Source of the DNA: Pseudomonadota bacterium | Lineage (GTDB): Bacteria; Pseudomonadota; Gammaproteobacteria; Enterobacterales; Enterobacteriaceae | Direction of reading: 5' to 3' | Length of the DNA: 7,058 nt | Assembly (NCBI GenBank): GCA_023454395.1 | Contig: JAEYFY010000173.1 | Coordinates: 1 to 7,058 of the forward strand | Shown here: positions 6,532 to 7,058 of the stretch, one piece after another | How the letters are laid out: each line of letters starts with the position of its first letter | Numbering within the stretch: the first letter of the stretch is position 1 | The notes under the pieces: generated by a model | Databases searched by the model: none | The model's input: only the letters and a program-made list of their open reading frames with translations | What the model was told of the DNA's origin: nothing | Program-made: the position numbers and the translations under genes

Positions 6532-7058
6532 TTAATAGTGGATTTTTTGGCGTCCAGCAATAGAGTGCGAAAGCGTTGTACCATCGACCATTTCAAGTTC
6601 ACCTCCCACAGGAACCCCATGGGCAATTCGGCTAGCCGAAATATCATACTGAGCACAAATTTCAGCAATATAATTGGCTGTTGCCTCACCTTCAACGGTC
6701 GGGTTTGTCGCCAAGATCACTTCTGAAATAGTCTCTTGGCTTAAGCGCTCTTCAAGTCTATCTAAACCAATATCCATAGGTCCAATACCATCTAAAGGGG
6801 ATAAATGCCCCATTAAAACAAAGTATCGACCCGCAAACTGCCCTGTCTGCTCGATAGCATGAATATCCGCAGGACTTTCAACAACACAAATTTGCCCATT
6901 TTGCTGACGGCGAACATTCGCACAGATGGTGCAACGCTCTTCTTCAGTAAAAGTTCGGCAATCACAGCAATGACCAATTTCAGACATTGCACGCGTGAGT
7001 GCTTGTGCAAGTCGCATACCACCGCTTCTATCGCGTTGAAGTAGTTGGAAAGCCATTC
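6532..7058 (-). CDS. recR: Recombination mediator RecR, C-terminal 174 residues, 5' end beyond the window
   Basis: RecR works with RecF and RecO to load RecA onto single-stranded DNA coated with SSB during gap repair. The visible residues align with E. coli RecR from Met28 to the end, as I remember it, which gives the expected 201-residue protein; about 27 codons, including the helix-hairpin-helix start, lie outside the right edge. The four-cysteine zinc finger is intact (HCCDC and CTIC; visible C30, C33, C42, C45, equal to E. coli 57, 60, 69, 72). The Toprim domain follows ([17 protein letters not shown], then the [10 protein letters not shown] loop). The C-terminal [17 protein letters not shown] stretch is typical. 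The ATG at 7056 is an internal methionine, because the family continues upstream and the reading frame stays open to the window edge. Confidence 0.97.
   Translation of the reverse strand, partial: MAFQLLQRDRSGGMRLAQALTRAMSEIGHCCDCRTFTEEERCTICANVRRQQNGQICVVESPADIHAIEQTGQFAGRYFVLMGHLSPLDGIGPMDIGLDRLEERLSQETISEVILATNPTVEGEATANYIAEICAQYDISASRIAHGVPVGGELEMVDGTTLSHSIAGRQKIHY

Noticed and set aside
6526..7044. Plus-strand open frames opposite recR
   Set aside because: They are shadows of the recR reading frame, and all domain evidence lies on the minus strand.
1..7058. CRISPR arrays, tRNA or rRNA genes, insertion sequences, integrases, attachment sites
   Set aside because: No regularly spaced repeats, RNA-gene folds, transposase or integrase sequences, or flanking duplications were seen on either strand.

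Overview
The window looks like the chromosome of a low-GC member of the Enterobacterales. The partial RecR and BtsT proteins are very close to the Escherichia coli sequences as I remember them. The base composition is visibly AT-rich (judged by eye, roughly 40% GC), which fits Proteus, Providencia or another Morganellaceae better than Escherichia or Salmonella. This assignment is an inference, not a database result.

All supported genes lie on the minus strand, so the window is best read from right to left. At the right edge is the 3' part of recR (recombination mediator), closed by a strong intrinsic terminator at about 6474-6509. Next is an AT-rich gap of about 245 bp with a small palindrome and a weak promoter candidate. 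A compact four-gene operon follows: a TerY/YegL-type von Willebrand A (VWA) protein (6287-5619), a PP2C-type Ser/Thr phosphatase like PphC/YegK (5619-4864), a membrane-anchored Ser/Thr kinase like YegI (4870-3380), and an 835-residue membrane protein with two TonB C-terminal-type domains (3364-857). The first three genes overlap end to start (TGATG and GTGGTAA junctions), and the fourth starts 15 bp after the kinase. An intrinsic terminator at 795-830 closes the operon. At the left edge is the 5' part of btsT (yjiY), the pyruvate/H+ symporter gene. Its upstream region carries a textbook BtsR direct-repeat site, a possible third half-site and a good CRP-like site.

The most interesting part is the operon. 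The VWA, PP2C and kinase genes correspond to the poorly understood yegL/yegK/yegI set of E. coli, a relative of the TerY-P triads. Here they are joined to a fourth gene whose predicted product has three N-terminal membrane helices and about 735 residues probably in the periplasm, including two TonB_C-like modules. The arrangement suggests that a cytoplasmic phosphorylation switch is connected, through membrane helices, to a large envelope protein. I do not recognise that four-part arrangement as a described system. What it does is unknown.
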